In this document: positions 37,646 to 47,116 of the stretch, in pieces
How positions within the stretch are numbered: the first letter of the stretch is position 1
Layout of the letters: every line of letters starts with the position of its first letter
NCBI GenBank assembly: GCA_938023035.1
Contig: CALIDI010000030.1
Span: forward strand, 1-56,602
Source: an uncultured Leptolyngbyaceae cyanobacterium
GTDB taxonomy: Bacteria; Cyanobacteriota; Cyanobacteriia; Leptolyngbyales; Leptolyngbyaceae
Direction: 5' to 3'
Length of the DNA: 56,602 bases
Translations under genes and position numbers: made by a program
Notes under the pieces: model-generated
What the model was told of the DNA's origin: nothing
Database searches by the model: none
The model's input: the letters and a program-made list of their open reading frames with translations, nothing else

Positions 37646-38106
37646 CTACTCCATCATTGTCTATCGGTTGCTACTAACTAAGACAAAAGAGATCAGCAAG
37701 AGGTTCAACTTGTTGGCTGTTTCTAACCAGTTCAACTCGAAACCAATGCTTGCCGCGCAAACAAAACAACCACTTGAAGCCAGAAAAAAGCTGGTTAAAA
37801 GCTTGTTCAACTCCAAACCCAAAAGACTTGAAGCAAAACTGATCCCCGGTTCTGAACTAGCCGTCAGAACCGGCAAGCTCAGGGTCGTCGCAGGCGCCCT
37901 TAGACCACAGACCATCACCCCTTAGAACCCATTCGTCCTAATAGACTGAAGACTCCAAACCTAAACTTGAGCTTGGATAAAACAATGTAATGGGTTTTGC
38001 TTAAAATTTAGAGGGGCCTCACTTGCCAAAAACAAACAGTTGAAATCATTGCGCTAGCTTTATTTCAAGCCCCATGCTTTTAAGAAACAAAGTTTTCTCA
38101 TCAGAA
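37646..38106. other. Spacer upstream of the sigma operon with a strong hairpin and short repeats
   Basis: No convincing gene, although both strands are open for about 85 codons near 37661-37925. The stretch has three GTTCAACT copies, two ACTTGAAGC copies and a perfect 10-bp hairpin, CCGGTTCTGA (37846-37855) with TCAGAACCGG (37864-37873) around 8 nt. It should also hold the sigma operon promoter. A non-coding RNA or a repeat fragment is possible. Confidence 0.45.
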
Positions 38107-38179
38107 TGGCTCAGGCGGGATTTGAACCTGCGACCTTGGGCTTATGAGTCCCCTGCTCTAACCACTGAGCTACTGAGCC
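38107..38179 (-). tRNA. trnM: tRNA-Met (anticodon CAT, elongator-like)
   Basis: On the minus strand the acceptor GGCTCAG pairs perfectly with CTGAGCC, the D arm is GCTC/GAGC, the anticodon loop is CTCATAA and the T arm is CAGGTTCAAATCCCG-like with the usual TTCAAAT loop. The anticodon stem GGGGA/GCCCA has mismatches at both ends (A-G beside the loop, G-A at the base). The first acceptor pair is intact, so it is an elongator or a lysidine-type Ile tRNA rather than the initiator. No CCA is encoded. Confidence 0.85.
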
Positions 38180-38236
38180 GCAACACTGCTTTATTAAATT
38201 AGCACAGTAGAAGCAGCAATGGCTACGGCTCTGAAC

Positions 38237-38262
38237 AAAAAAGGGAAGCATAATGCTTCCCC
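38237..38262 (-). terminator. Rho-independent terminator of the LysM-M23 gene
   Basis: On the minus strand GGGAAGCAT pairs perfectly with ATGCTTCCC (9 bp, 1-nt centre, so a small effective loop) and TTTTTTG follows. It lies about 73 bp behind the stop of the peptidase gene and before tRNA-Met. Confidence 0.85.
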
Positions 38263-38334
38263 GTGGAACTCATCAAATTCAACTCAGGCCAGTTTCCCTC
38301 AAACTCAAACAATCGCACTCGACCTTAAGAAAGG

Positions 38335-40449
38335 TTAATCTAACCTTCTCGCTAAACGAGTCACCGGATTAATTGCACCCTGACCGGGTAGATGGATTTC
38401 AAAGTGGCAGTGAGGTCCTGTGCTATAGCCAGTACTACCCATTTCAGCAACTTGTTGCCCCTGGGTAACAAGTTGCCCCTCTCTCACGAGTAAACGACTG
38501 TTATGAGCGTAAAGCGTTACTGCACCATCGGGGTGCGTGATTTCGACTAGATAGCCATAGCCCCCTGAATTCCAGCGAGAATAGGTTACAACCCCGTCGG
38601 CGGCAGCCACAATTGGCGTCCCTGTTGGAGCGGCGATGTCAATACCGCGGTGCATCCTGCCCCAGCGCCAACCATAACCAGAGGTCAACACCCCTCGCGT
38701 TGGCCAGATAAAGCCCTGAGAAGCAGGGCGACCATTGGGCAAGTAAGAATCAGGGGTTCCAATAGGTGGCAAATCAGGAGAAACGACCTTACCGATCGCT
38801 GCACTCAAAATTGGATCATAGCTTTCCGAGCCAACGGGAGCTACAGCAACCTGTTGAGGCCGGTTGATCCCTTGAGTTTGCTCTGACTGACCCCACTCAG
38901 GGTTGACTGGAGAGCGAGGAGCAACACGTTCCCCAACCGGTCGTAATTCTGGGTTCACGCGATCAACCCGTTGAGGTATCAGCTCAGGCGCTGGGTTAGC
39001 GGAGACAGCAGCAACCTGCTCAGTCTGGTTAACCTGCACCGTTGTTGGTGAGGCTTGCGAACGGTATTTTTCTCTGAGCTTGACAATCTCTGCCCGCAGA
39101 TTGCCGACATAATCATAGGTTGCCCCTGGAGCAGGCTCCACAGACCGAGGGCGGACATCGCTTGGAGTAAAATCTGGCGACTCTGGCGGAATGGCTCCTG
39201 GTGCAGGTTGCACTCGATAAGACAGGAGCGAGCCGTTGATAGGCTCTTGGGTATTAGCAGCCGATTCTTCCGGCTCGGAGGCTGGGATTACCGTAACCGG
39301 TAGCTCAGGCAACGTGCTGGCCGCAGCAACCCGCGTTGGAATCACTAAAGTTTGATTGACACGAATCAAATTCGGGTTTGCAATTCGATTGGCTCGGATC
39401 AGATCCTGCTGAGAAACACCATGGGCACGGGCAATCGCGCTTAAGGTATCCCCCGCAACGACCCGATAATTCTTGACATAAGCAACGGCAACCTTTGTTG
39501 ACGGAGAGGGTAGCTTAACCTCTTTAGTCTTTTCAACCGAGTCGTCGGTCAGCGGTTCAACAGCAGACTCTGGAGGTAAATCGGCGGAAGACTTGGAAGC
39601 AGAGACATTGGATGTCACAGCCGAAGCACTCTGCTTGCCCTCAGAAACACGTGGCGACTGATCTGCCACTTCTTCGGGAGCGACCGATAGAGGATGCTCA
39701 GAGGTGGGCACCACAGCGGGAGATTCTGACAAGTTCTCATCCCCATCAACCACTGTGGGCGCAGAAGACTGAGAAACCTCAGCCGCCAAAGAAGCCACAG
39801 AAACATCTGCCGGTAAAGAATCAGCGTCTGCCTGGGCCACCGATGCCGTTCGGCTTGATACAGGCACCTTTAGCACCTGGCCCACCATCAAAGTTGAATG
39901 GGTAGAAAGCCCGTTTGCTAGGGCGATCGCCGTTTCATCAACGCCATAAACCCGCGCAATCTTCCAGAGAGTTTGGCCCTCACGCACAGAATGAAGGATG
40001 ACTCCCGCCTCGCCCGCAGACGCCGAAGCATCCACGTCTGGCCGTACCAGTGAAACAACCGGAATCGCATTAGAAGCATCTGTAGCCGGAGTGGAAACCG
40101 CCACAGCCTCAGCAGGCAAAACCAAAGCCTTTGCACTAAGACTAGGCTCCAGGGCAGGAATCGTCACCACACCATCCTCAGACTCAGAAAGGGATCCATC
40201 AGTTGCAGGATTTGGCGAATTTGACGACGACTTACTAGCCATCGGGTCTGCAACCGTTGCAGCATCGCCTGGGCGAGTAAGAACCAGACCATGGGCACCG
40301 ACCGATAAAGCCAGACCAATAACAGCAGCTGAGCGCCGTGCCCGACGAGAAACCTCAGAAGCAGCCTGCTTGCTCTGACCAGATACGTAATCGACTCCGG
40401 TAAAACTGGAAGGTGCAGACTCTTCCTTCCGTGACATTGCTCGCTTCAA
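38335..40449 (-). CDS. LysM-containing M23 peptidoglycan endopeptidase
   Basis: The 704-residue product has a membrane anchor or signal near 38-58, a first LysM domain at about 153-196 (VREGQTLWKIARVYG), a Ser/Ala/Glu-rich linker, and a second LysM at about 328-371 (VVAGDTLSAIARAHG). A long Pro-rich linker and a C-terminal lysostaphin-like M23 domain follow. The latter has MHRGIDIAAP and GPHCHFEIH, the HxxxD and HxH zinc ligands, so it looks active or at least zinc-binding. It acts in cell-wall remodelling or division. I chose the TTG at 40447-40449 because AGGAGG stands 6 nt before it; an ATG four codons later is also possible. A clear terminator follows. Confidence 0.9.
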   Translation of the reverse strand: MKRAMSRKEESAPSSFTGVDYVSGQSKQAASEVSRRARRSAAVIGLALSVGAHGLVLTRPGDAATVADPMASKSSSNSPNPATDGSLSESEDGVVTIPALEPSLSAKALVLPAEAVAVSTPATDASNAIPVVSLVRPDVDASASAGEAGVILHSVREGQTLWKIARVYGVDETAIALANGLSTHSTLMVGQVLKVPVSSRTASVAQADADSLPADVSVASLAAEVSQSSAPTVVDGDENLSESPAVVPTSEHPLSVAPEEVADQSPRVSEGKQSASAVTSNVSASKSSADLPPESAVEPLTDDSVEKTKEVKLPSPSTKVAVAYVKNYRVVAGDTLSAIARAHGVSQQDLIRANRIANPNLIRVNQTLVIPTRVAAASTLPELPVTVIPASEPEESAANTQEPINGSLLSYRVQPAPGAIPPESPDFTPSDVRPRSVEPAPGATYDYVGNLRAEIVKLREKYRSQASPTTVQVNQTEQVAAVSANPAPELIPQRVDRVNPELRPVGERVAPRSPVNPEWGQSEQTQGINRPQQVAVAPVGSESYDPILSAAIGKVVSPDLPPIGTPDSYLPNGRPASQGFIWPTRGVLTSGYGWRWGRMHRGIDIAAPTGTPIVAAADGVVTYSRWNSGGYGYLVEITHPDGAVTLYAHNSRLLVREGQLVTQGQQVAEMGSTGYSTGPHCHFEIHLPGQGAINPVTRLARRLD

Positions 40450-41701
40450 AAACGACCTCCTACAGTGTCCAGCGTCCAATCGTACACGAATCATCCAATT
40501 TACCACCGCTCTATGATTTTGCTCACAAATCCTTGTGATTCAAATCACCTGGGGTAGATATACTCAGGCAGATTAACCTGCTTTTCCAAATTAGACAACC
40601 GGGTGCGATTGCGAAAAATTCCAATGGATGGATTCGATGAAATAGCTAGCAGAACCCCGATCAGCTTGTCAACCGTCAGATTTCAGCCTGACGGCTGAAA
40701 TCCTCTTTCAGAGGGACTTTTGGGTGAATGAATAAAGGCTTGATAACGCATTAAAGCTTTTTTCTACGATAAAACCAAAGATCAAAACCGGCATTGTTAG
40801 AGCCTTAATTTGCCGCATTCTAGATCAAAAATCGCCGTGTCAAGCTTATATAAATTTCTTATTAAATTGATGGAGACGCTTCCCGGAAAAATGTTGTTTC
40901 CGCTACAGGGAGAAGGTTCGGGACTGATCAATGATGGCTGACTTAACCGTTAGGATGGTGCTCGATTCACCCCGGAAATGATTTGAAAATGCTATGGAAG
41001 CCGAGCTGATTTCCGTATTTACTCGGTTTAAGGTTTGATTGAGGTGTGGAGAAAGTTGCCTATCTGAGGGGGATTAAAGCCTGAAAAGGCAGAGAACTCC
41101 TTCGATTGAGTCCTGCTAATGATTTTTATCTTTAATAGGAACTTTAATAGGAATAGGAGGGGAGTAACTTTATTCTTGACTCCCTGACGAAAGCCTGGAG
41201 GCTGAATCCGCTCGTCCCTCTGAGATTTGCTGGAGGGAGGAAACACCGGAAGACCTGACGAAAGCCTGGAGGCTGAATCCGCTCATCCCTCCCTATGTTG
41301 CTGTCGCTGACGCGTCAATTGGCAGTGATCAGGTTAGAAAGCCTAGCCGGCATTGACGGTTGCGCACTGTTTTTTGTCCGAAGCTTTTTGACCAAAGCCA
41401 TATGTTAAAGGCTTTGTCTGCCGTGGCAGGTAGGACTAGACGAATGCCATTTGATTTAGTGGTGGCCCTGGTATCGTTTGCCCTGTCCATAAACGATCGT
41501 TCTCTCTCTAAATCCTGAATCAATGGCCTCCTTTGTTGTCGTTGGCTAAAATCGACGGCTGTCAATCCCTGACATTTGATAAATATTTGGAAGAACCGTG
41601 GAGCTTTTTTGATGCCGACCTAAGGGACTTGTCGGAAAATAATCTTCTCTGAGGGGGCTTTCTCCCTTTGGGAAATGTTTCAGGCTACTCTGCACGCAGA
41701 G
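40450..41701. other. 1.25-kb spacer without recognisable genes
   Basis: It contains two adjacent hairpins at 40681-40714 (TTTCAGCC-TGAC-GGCTGAAA and CCTCT-TTC-AGAGG), a structured direct repeat at 41183-41291, and short open frames (for example 41028-41246 and 41329-41565, minus strand) without family likeness. The upstream control region of the M23 gene lies at its left end. It may hold decayed mobile DNA or a non-coding RNA. Confidence 0.5.
41183..41291. repeat. Pair of 38-bp structured direct repeats
   Basis: Copies at 41183-41220 and 41254-41291 are identical except for one base (CTCGTCCCTC versus CTCATCCCTC), offset by 71 bp. Each can fold with an outer stem GACGA/TCGTC (kept in copy 1, weakened in copy 2) and an inner hairpin AGCC-TGGA-GGCT. 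Confidence 0.75.
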
Positions 41702-42157
41702 TTAGAAATATCCCAATTGGCGACGGGATTCGTACAGCGCGACTGCAACGCTAACGGCTAAATTCAAGCTCCGAACATTGGAATTCATCGGGATACGCAA
41801 GACAGCGTCACAGTCTGCAAGCAGTTCTTGGGGTAAGCCGTTGGTTTCGCTGCCAAATATTAACCAGTCGCTGTCAGCAAAGGAAAAGTCTGTGTAGTTC
41901 TCGGTTCCGGAGACACTAAAGCTGACCAAACGACCAGATTGCTCTTGCTGCATCTGTTGAAAGTGTTCGAGATTGGGATGGTAGTGCAGCTTGACATGGT
42001 TCCAATAATCTAAGCCAGCCCTTTTCAGGTAGCGATCGCTGATTTCAAACCCAAGGGGGGCAACCAGATGTAACTCGGTGTCGGTTGCCGCACAAGTGCG
42101 CGCAATGTTTCCAGTATTTGGCGGGATTTGGGGATGCACAAGCACAACACGCGGCAT
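41702..42157 (-). CDS. trmL: tRNA (cytidine/uridine-34 2'-O)-methyltransferase
   Basis: A SPOUT-class methyltransferase that modifies the wobble ribose of leucine tRNAs. The 151-residue product begins MPRVVLVHPQIPPNTGNIAR, the family N-terminus. It has the knot-forming motifs LIFGSETNGLP and IPMNSNVRSLNLAVSVAVALYE near the C-terminus (SAM pocket). I chose the ATG at 42157; the open frame reaches 42229 without likeness. Normal length for TrmL. Confidence 0.94.
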   Translation of the reverse strand: MPRVVLVHPQIPPNTGNIARTCAATDTELHLVAPLGFEISDRYLKRAGLDYWNHVKLHYHPNLEHFQQMQQEQSGRLVSFSVSGTENYTDFSFADSDWLIFGSETNGLPQELLADCDAVLRIPMNSNVRSLNLAVSVAVALYESRRQLGYF

Positions 42158-42888
42158 AGTATCTTTTAGCTGAATCAGAAAATAATCAGAACGAAGAGTG
42201 CCGCAAGGGTCGAAGCCTTGGCGAAGCAACCTTGGGAAACCCCATTATGGCGCAGACAAGTGGCCAAATATAGCGGCGATAACAACCAAACCAACCAGGC
42301 TGTTTTCTACAATACAAATCTTAGAAGAATATGTTTTTTTAATGCATCACTGCCTGCTCGGGAACTGATTAATAATTCTGAATGATTTTGGAAAGCTGAC
42401 AAATTTTGTGCTGAGTTTGCTGAACTGCCCTGGTAGATCTAAGAACGCACCCAAGAAGAGTTCAAGTGATTTTGGCTGGGGGTAAGTGGCAATGCGGGTT
42501 CTACTGTGAGCTGTAGCCCCGGTTCTTGAGGGGAGTGCAGCACTCAATAACTTTTTCCTATCCGAACGTTAGGTCGTTTTGATCGGTGAGACCAATTTCA
42601 GCAAAGAAGGTGGCAGCTATCTAATTGAACGCCGGATGGCGACGCGGCGGCTATCCAAAATCGCAAATTGTGCGACAAGCTCACCCCAAGTCCAAAATTC
42701 AACCTGGTAGGAGGGTTTATTCTGGATAATGGGAGTCTGCTTTGGGCGATCGCCCGGTGCCTTGGTATCCCTCCAGAGGGAACGACACCAGTAAACGGGG
42801 TGAAACTCAGCTAAGTTGCTGAAATATTTCCGCCAATTCATATAACGGCTGACTGAAACAGTCGTTTTGGTGGTGAAAACGCCAGATT
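42158..42888. other. Spacer between trmL and gshA
   Basis: About 730 bp. The stretch at 42617-42910 is open on the minus strand for 97 codons (or 74 from an ATG at 42841) and overlaps the end of gshA by 22 bp, but the product has no family likeness and no good ribosome-binding site. The trmL promoter should lie near 42160-42300. Confidence 0.4.
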
Positions 42889-44037
42889 TTAAGCGACGAG
42901 GGGTTGACACAGCTGGCTTTGCAGTGCAAATTCCTGGGCGGACAACTGCTGAATAGCTTGGTGCATCACCTGAGGAACCGGAACTCCCTGCCCATGCAGG
43001 CTGAGCCAGCGCTCGGCTTCATTCCCTTCTCGCAGAATCTTTTGAATGGGTAATAGAAAACAGCTAAATCCTGCTTGTTTGGCCGTTTCCCAAACCTCGT
43101 GATAGAGCATTTCTGCCCATTGGCGAGCCAGAATCGGTGTTCCTGTTTGCCAGTGGTGGAGGTTAGCATTCAAGCTAGATTGGGCGGCAGCGATTTCATT
43201 TTGCTCTGTCAATGCAATTAATGCTTCAGCTCGGTGGGTGGCGGGTAACTGGCTGATTTCTAACGGATCGAGTTGGGGGTTGTTTATTGCCTGGATAATT
43301 CTTGCCTCTAACAGTGCGGCGATCGCCAATAAGGCGACTGGGTCGGAAACTAAATCACAGATTCGCAGTTCTAGCCGATTTAGGCTGTAGGGTCGGCGAT
43401 CGCCATTGGGCCTCACAGCAGACCATAAGTGCCGTACATTTTGCATAGTGCCTGCCAGCAATTGGGCTTCAGTCCACTGGATAAAGTGGGCATGGCTCTC
43501 AAACAAGGGCACATGAGCTGGAGTTTTGGGAAACAAATGCCAACGGGTTGAATGGTACCCGGTTGCTACCCCGTCAACAAAGGGAGAAGCAGCACTCAAT
43601 GCCAGAAATAAGGGAGCCTCTACTCGAATCAGCCGACAGGCTCGCATTAACATCTCTGGGTCACTGATACCAATATTAATGTGCACGCTAGCGGTGACTA
43701 CTTTTGTGCCATAGGTTTGCTCAATATAGGTATGGTAAGGGTTACCTGGATCAGAGCGACAAAAGCGATCGCTGCCACCAAGGGAAAGGGTACTCCCTGG
43801 GATGAGAGTGTAGTCGCCCAATTGCTTTAGGTATTGGCGCAGGCGCAAACGCGGTTGCACCAAATCGCATAAAAGACGCTCGTAGCGATAGCAGGGCGGT
43901 GTCGTATATTCAACGTTGCGGCTATCCGGCTCGCGCACAAACCCGGCGAGTGCTGCCACAATCTTGTCAGATAAGCCAATGACTTCACCTGCGGGCGTGC
44001 CGGTGTAAATCTCAACCTCAAACCCTTTTGACAGCAC
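42889..44037 (-). CDS. gshA: Glutamate-cysteine ligase, cyanobacterial type
   Basis: GshA makes gamma-glutamylcysteine, the first step of glutathione synthesis. The 382-residue product belongs to the short GCS2-related form found in cyanobacteria. Its start is MLSKGFEVEIYTGTPAGE, followed by REPDSRNVEYTTPPC, a histidine-rich VTASVHINIGI strand, and RPYSLNRLELRICDLV in the active-site sheet. The start is a GTG at 44037, matching the usual N-terminus. It stands alone; gshB is not in the window. Confidence 0.92.
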   Translation of the reverse strand: MLSKGFEVEIYTGTPAGEVIGLSDKIVAALAGFVREPDSRNVEYTTPPCYRYERLLCDLVQPRLRLRQYLKQLGDYTLIPGSTLSLGGSDRFCRSDPGNPYHTYIEQTYGTKVVTASVHINIGISDPEMLMRACRLIRVEAPLFLALSAASPFVDGVATGYHSTRWHLFPKTPAHVPLFESHAHFIQWTEAQLLAGTMQNVRHLWSAVRPNGDRRPYSLNRLELRICDLVSDPVALLAIAALLEARIIQAINNPQLDPLEISQLPATHRAEALIALTEQNEIAAAQSSLNANLHHWQTGTPILARQWAEMLYHEVWETAKQAGFSCFLLPIQKILREGNEAERWLSLHGQGVPVPQVMHQAIQQLSAQEFALQSQLCQPLVA

Positions 44038-44254
44038 TTTGTTTCTCCCAGCGACCCGTGTGACTTCATGCTAACTGACGGCGGGGGCGATCGCGGCATC
44101 CAGCACAGTTAAAAACCGGATTTCTCCTACCTTTCTGGGCAGTCGCTGATGCGCTGAGCCAAGTTGGTCGTAGCTCGGTGGCTTATTGACTTGAAATTTG
44201 GGGGAATGGTTTTATCCAGATCTTGGGAAAAAGCGGCTGGCGATTCAACCCGAT

Positions 44255-45163
44255 CTAGGGCTTTGTCCGAAACATTCCAAACAGGCCCCGTTTATGGCCA
44301 GGGGCGTCTTTCGTTGGCTCTGGTTGCTCCGGGTTAATGCCAACTTTGCTGGCATACTTGAGTGCCAGGGGCTGTTTAGGGTTTAACTTCAAAGCTTGCC
44401 GACAGTAAACAGTGGCCATGCCAGTGAGATTTTGGTGCAAGTAGACATAGCCCAAGAGTGCGTGAAATTCACTCTGATCAGGTTCTAACTTAATCGCATC
44501 CTTCAATTCTTGCACGGCTTGCTGCCAGTTTGCCTTTTTGGCGTACTCTTGGGCACGGCGATAGTGGCGACGGGCGTAGCTTTCTTTGGCGGTCTCTTGA
44601 TTCGCTGTCGTTGGGGTAAAGTTAATAGGCTTGGCTTCAACAGCCGCTATAAGCCCCGTGCGCTTTTCTCGCACGACCATATCACCCATTTTGAGCTGAA
44701 GATAGACCAGATTTAACTCGCCCATTTCGACTGTAACAGGGTCAAAGCGCGTCAATGGCTCATATTGCAGCTCAGCTAGTTTAGCAATTGCCTGTTCATA
44801 AAAGATATCGACGGCAGTGGCAGGGTGCACCATCAACTGTTGGGCGCGATCGCTCTTGGGCTTGAGGGGGCCTTCACGGCATAAACGGCGCACCTGCAAC
44901 CGGAGCAGAGCAGAGCTTTCAGCGCGCCCTTTTTCCTGCTTGAGTTTTTGATAAGAAGGGTTAACAATGCGAGCAAACAATTGGCTGGCAAAATTGCGCA
45001 ATTCTGCCGGGGCATGGGCAAAGGCATCGGGATGAAGTAACTTAGCAACTGCACGGTAGCGCTTTAAGACACGGCGATCATCCGCTGTAATGGCAACACC
45101 CAACACAGCGTAGGGATCAGAGAATCGTTGAACCCAATCGGAAGGCAGCGAACCGTTTAGCAT
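44255..45163 (-). CDS. J-domain and TPR protein
   Basis: The 302-residue product joins an N-terminal DnaJ-like J domain (about 14-75, DPYAVLGVAITADDRRVLKRYR with an intact HPD in LLHPDAF) to a C-terminal TPR region (about 195-275, with RRAQEYAKKANWQQAVQELKDAIKLEPDQ as the clearest repeat). The tail is basic and polar. J proteins stimulate DnaK-type ATPases, and the TPR part suggests a specific client or complex. ATG at 45163; a TTG one codon earlier is in frame. Client unknown. Confidence 0.85.
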   Translation of the reverse strand: MLNGSLPSDWVQRFSDPYAVLGVAITADDRRVLKRYRAVAKLLHPDAFAHAPAELRNFASQLFARIVNPSYQKLKQEKGRAESSALLRLQVRRLCREGPLKPKSDRAQQLMVHPATAVDIFYEQAIAKLAELQYEPLTRFDPVTVEMGELNLVYLQLKMGDMVVREKRTGLIAAVEAKPINFTPTTANQETAKESYARRHYRRAQEYAKKANWQQAVQELKDAIKLEPDQSEFHALLGYVYLHQNLTGMATVYCRQALKLNPKQPLALKYASKVGINPEQPEPTKDAPGHKRGLFGMFRTKP

Positions 45164-45556
45164 CAATCAAAAGCAGTTGAGATTGACAAGATCAGAGCTT
45201 TCTCACGTTACCCACCCAGAAAAACAGTCGCTGTGTGATTGCACACCGCTGGAGTAAAAACCGGTGTAGATTTCGCTGAGATGATTAACCGTACTCCCTC
45301 TTTCAGGAGCGTCAGTCAATAATCGGGAGAATCGCTAGAAGCAGAAGTTTGACGTTTGAAAATTTTGAAAAGTGCGCTTCCGCTGGTAACCCTGCGATCC
45401 GGTCTATACCTGTGGCGCTTCAAAAGTGATAGCTCTTCTACTCTACTGAACAAAAGTAAGAGTTTGCTGGGTCTCCCAGGAAAACTTCAGGCTTAGCGCT
45501 GCGAGAATCGCCCCTTGGCTCAAGGCTAAAGTTTCACAGCCATTGATCCCGATATT
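45164..45556. other. Spacer between the J-domain and SDR genes
   Basis: About 390 bp without a gene that I can support. It must hold the promoter of the J-domain gene and the end of the SDR transcript. No clear terminator is seen. Confidence 0.4.
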
Positions 45557-46279
45557 TCACCATGCCTCTGCACCACCACTTGGTACTGATTGGGGGATTC
45601 CGTTGTCGGCAGCTGTCAGGCTTAAAAGAAAAGGAACGGCTTGCTTTGCCCAATCGGCGATCGCAGTGTAAGCTGCGGCCTCTTCGCCGTAGCAAATTTC
45701 CAGCATATCCGTGTGAATAATACCCGGATTAAGGGGAATAGCGGCCATGCCAGGAGGCAACTCCTGGGCCAGCGATTGGGTTAGCCCTTCAATCGCCCAC
45801 TTCGAGGCACAGTAGGGGGCGACCTGCGGTGATGTCGAGCGGCCCCAGCCAGAGCTAAGATTCACAATAATGCCCTGTTGTCGGGCAACCATGGATGGCA
45901 AAAAGTGGCGCAGCACATTCGCTACGCCCTTGATGTTGATATCAATCAGTTGGGAAAATTCGGCGGCAGGTACCTGCCAAAGGGGGGCCAGATGGTTCAC
46001 AATTGCCGCATTATTAATCAGCAAATCAGGAACCCCTCCTGCCGTCACGGCTTCCGCCCATGCCTTTACGGCTCCTTCGTCGGTCACATCGACCACAGCT
46101 ACGTTATGGGGTGGGCCAAACCGATGATTTAAGGAATCAGCTACTTCCGGCGATCGCACACACCCAAATACGTGATGCCCTCCAGCAATCAAGCCCTGGG
46201 TCATTGCTAAACCTAACCCCCGGCTTACGCCCGTAATAACCACTCGTCGGGGGCGCTTATCTTGCTCTTTAATCACCAC
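45557..46279 (-). CDS. Short-chain dehydrogenase/reductase (SDR)
   Basis: A classical SDR oxidoreductase. It has the Rossmann motif VVITGVSRGLGLAM near the N-terminus, NNAAIVNH (NNAG-like) in the middle, an active Ser in IIVNLSSGWG and YCASKWAIEG with the catalytic Tyr and Lys. A Pro-rich NPGIIHTDM segment follows. Substrate unknown. I chose a GTG at 46279 (VVIKEQDKRPRR), which overlaps the end of the pentapeptide gene by 11 bp; the frame is open to 46321. The overlap implies translational coupling with the upstream gene, an odd partner for an SDR. Confidence 0.85.
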   Translation of the reverse strand: MVIKEQDKRPRRVVITGVSRGLGLAMTQGLIAGGHHVFGCVRSPEVADSLNHRFGPPHNVAVVDVTDEGAVKAWAEAVTAGGVPDLLINNAAIVNHLAPLWQVPAAEFSQLIDINIKGVANVLRHFLPSMVARQQGIIVNLSSGWGRSTSPQVAPYCASKWAIEGLTQSLAQELPPGMAAIPLNPGIIHTDMLEICYGEEAAAYTAIADWAKQAVPFLLSLTAADNGIPQSVPSGGAEAW

Positions 46280-46700
46280 CAATCCCAATCCCACTACCAA
46301 ACAAACTGGCTCCGCGTACATCCGCTCCGGTCAAGATTGCTCCTGCCGTTATCGCATGGCTCAAATTCGCATTCACCAGGCTAGAATCCCTCAGGTTTGC
46401 ATAGTCTAACACCACATTACTGGCAAAGGCTCCGGTTAAGTTAGCTCCTTGCAAATTGGCTCCAGTGAGGTCGGCACCCTCTAGGTTGGCCTTGGCCAGA
46501 TTTGCCCTCTTCAGGTTAGCATCTCGCAAATCGGCACCTAATAAATAAGTCTCTGACAAATCTGCCCCTGCCAGGTTACAACCAGCACATTTACGGGTTT
46601 CCAGTAGCCGCTTTACGTCGGCTGGGTTTTCGGCCCTCAGGGGAGTTACAAGAGACATTGCCGTCACGAAACCAACGGCGTAAGCAATTAAGGTTTTCAT
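46269..46700 (-). CDS. Secreted pentapeptide-repeat protein
   Basis: The 143-residue product has a signal peptide (about 1-23, ending LRAE), then KRLLETRKCAGCNLAGADLS, a start common in cyanobacterial pentapeptide proteins. About 14 A(D/N)LxX repeats follow (GADL, DANL, RANL, KANL, EGADL, GANL), which form a right-handed square beta-helix, and a short Gly-rich end. It should lie in the periplasm or thylakoid lumen. The Shine-Dalgarno AGGAGG stands just before the ATG at 46700. The role of such proteins is mostly unknown. Confidence 0.9.
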   Translation of the reverse strand: MKTLIAYAVGFVTAMSLVTPLRAENPADVKRLLETRKCAGCNLAGADLSETYLLGADLRDANLKRANLAKANLEGADLTGANLQGANLTGAFASNVVLDYANLRDSSLVNANLSHAITAGAILTGADVRGASLFGSGIGIGGD

Positions 46701-47116
46701 AAAACCTCCTATGGGCTGAGGTAAGCAAGGTTTGCCAGGCTGAAAGCAGCGACCTGCACAGTTAACTTCACAATGCGGCGATGCAATTACAGAAAATTAC
46801 AGGAGTAGTAGTGAATGGCAGGGAAGCACAACGAACCAAATCAAGCCTGTGTCAACATGAAGAGAATAATCACACGATTCAGACCTGTTACGATTAGTTT
46901 CGCATAGGTTAAAACCGGCTAAGTCCTGCCATTGGATGAGTCTAAGGGTTAATTTTTATGGCTTTTGGTGGATGGCCAGTGATTAAACTGCGTCAGAAAG
47001 ATTTAAGCCTTTTGTTTGTATTCTGGGGAGGGATGGGCTGATGGGGTAAGGGGCTGAGGGACGGCAGAAGCAGGTAGCAACTGCTGACAGGACGAAATCT
47101 AGGCGTGGTGTTAGCA
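46701..47116. other. Spacer between the pentapeptide gene and the ABC permease
   Basis: A divergent spacer of about 415 bp that should carry promoters for both sides. I see no gene and no named operator. Confidence 0.4.

Noticed and set aside
41183-41291. Possible short CRISPR array
   Set aside because: Only two repeat copies with a single 33-bp gap, internal hairpins and no cas genes nearby.
41329-41565. 78-codon open frame on the minus strand in the 1.25-kb spacer
   Set aside because: No family likeness, no ribosome-binding site; a decayed mobile gene is possible but cannot be shown.
42617-42910. 97-codon open frame on the minus strand behind gshA
   Set aside because: It overlaps the end of gshA, has no good ribosome-binding site and no recognisable family; kept only as a remark in the spacer entry.
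46269-46321. Long overlap of the SDR and pentapeptide genes
   Set aside because: It exists only if the SDR starts at 46321; the GTG at 46279 is a better start and leaves an 11-bp overlap.
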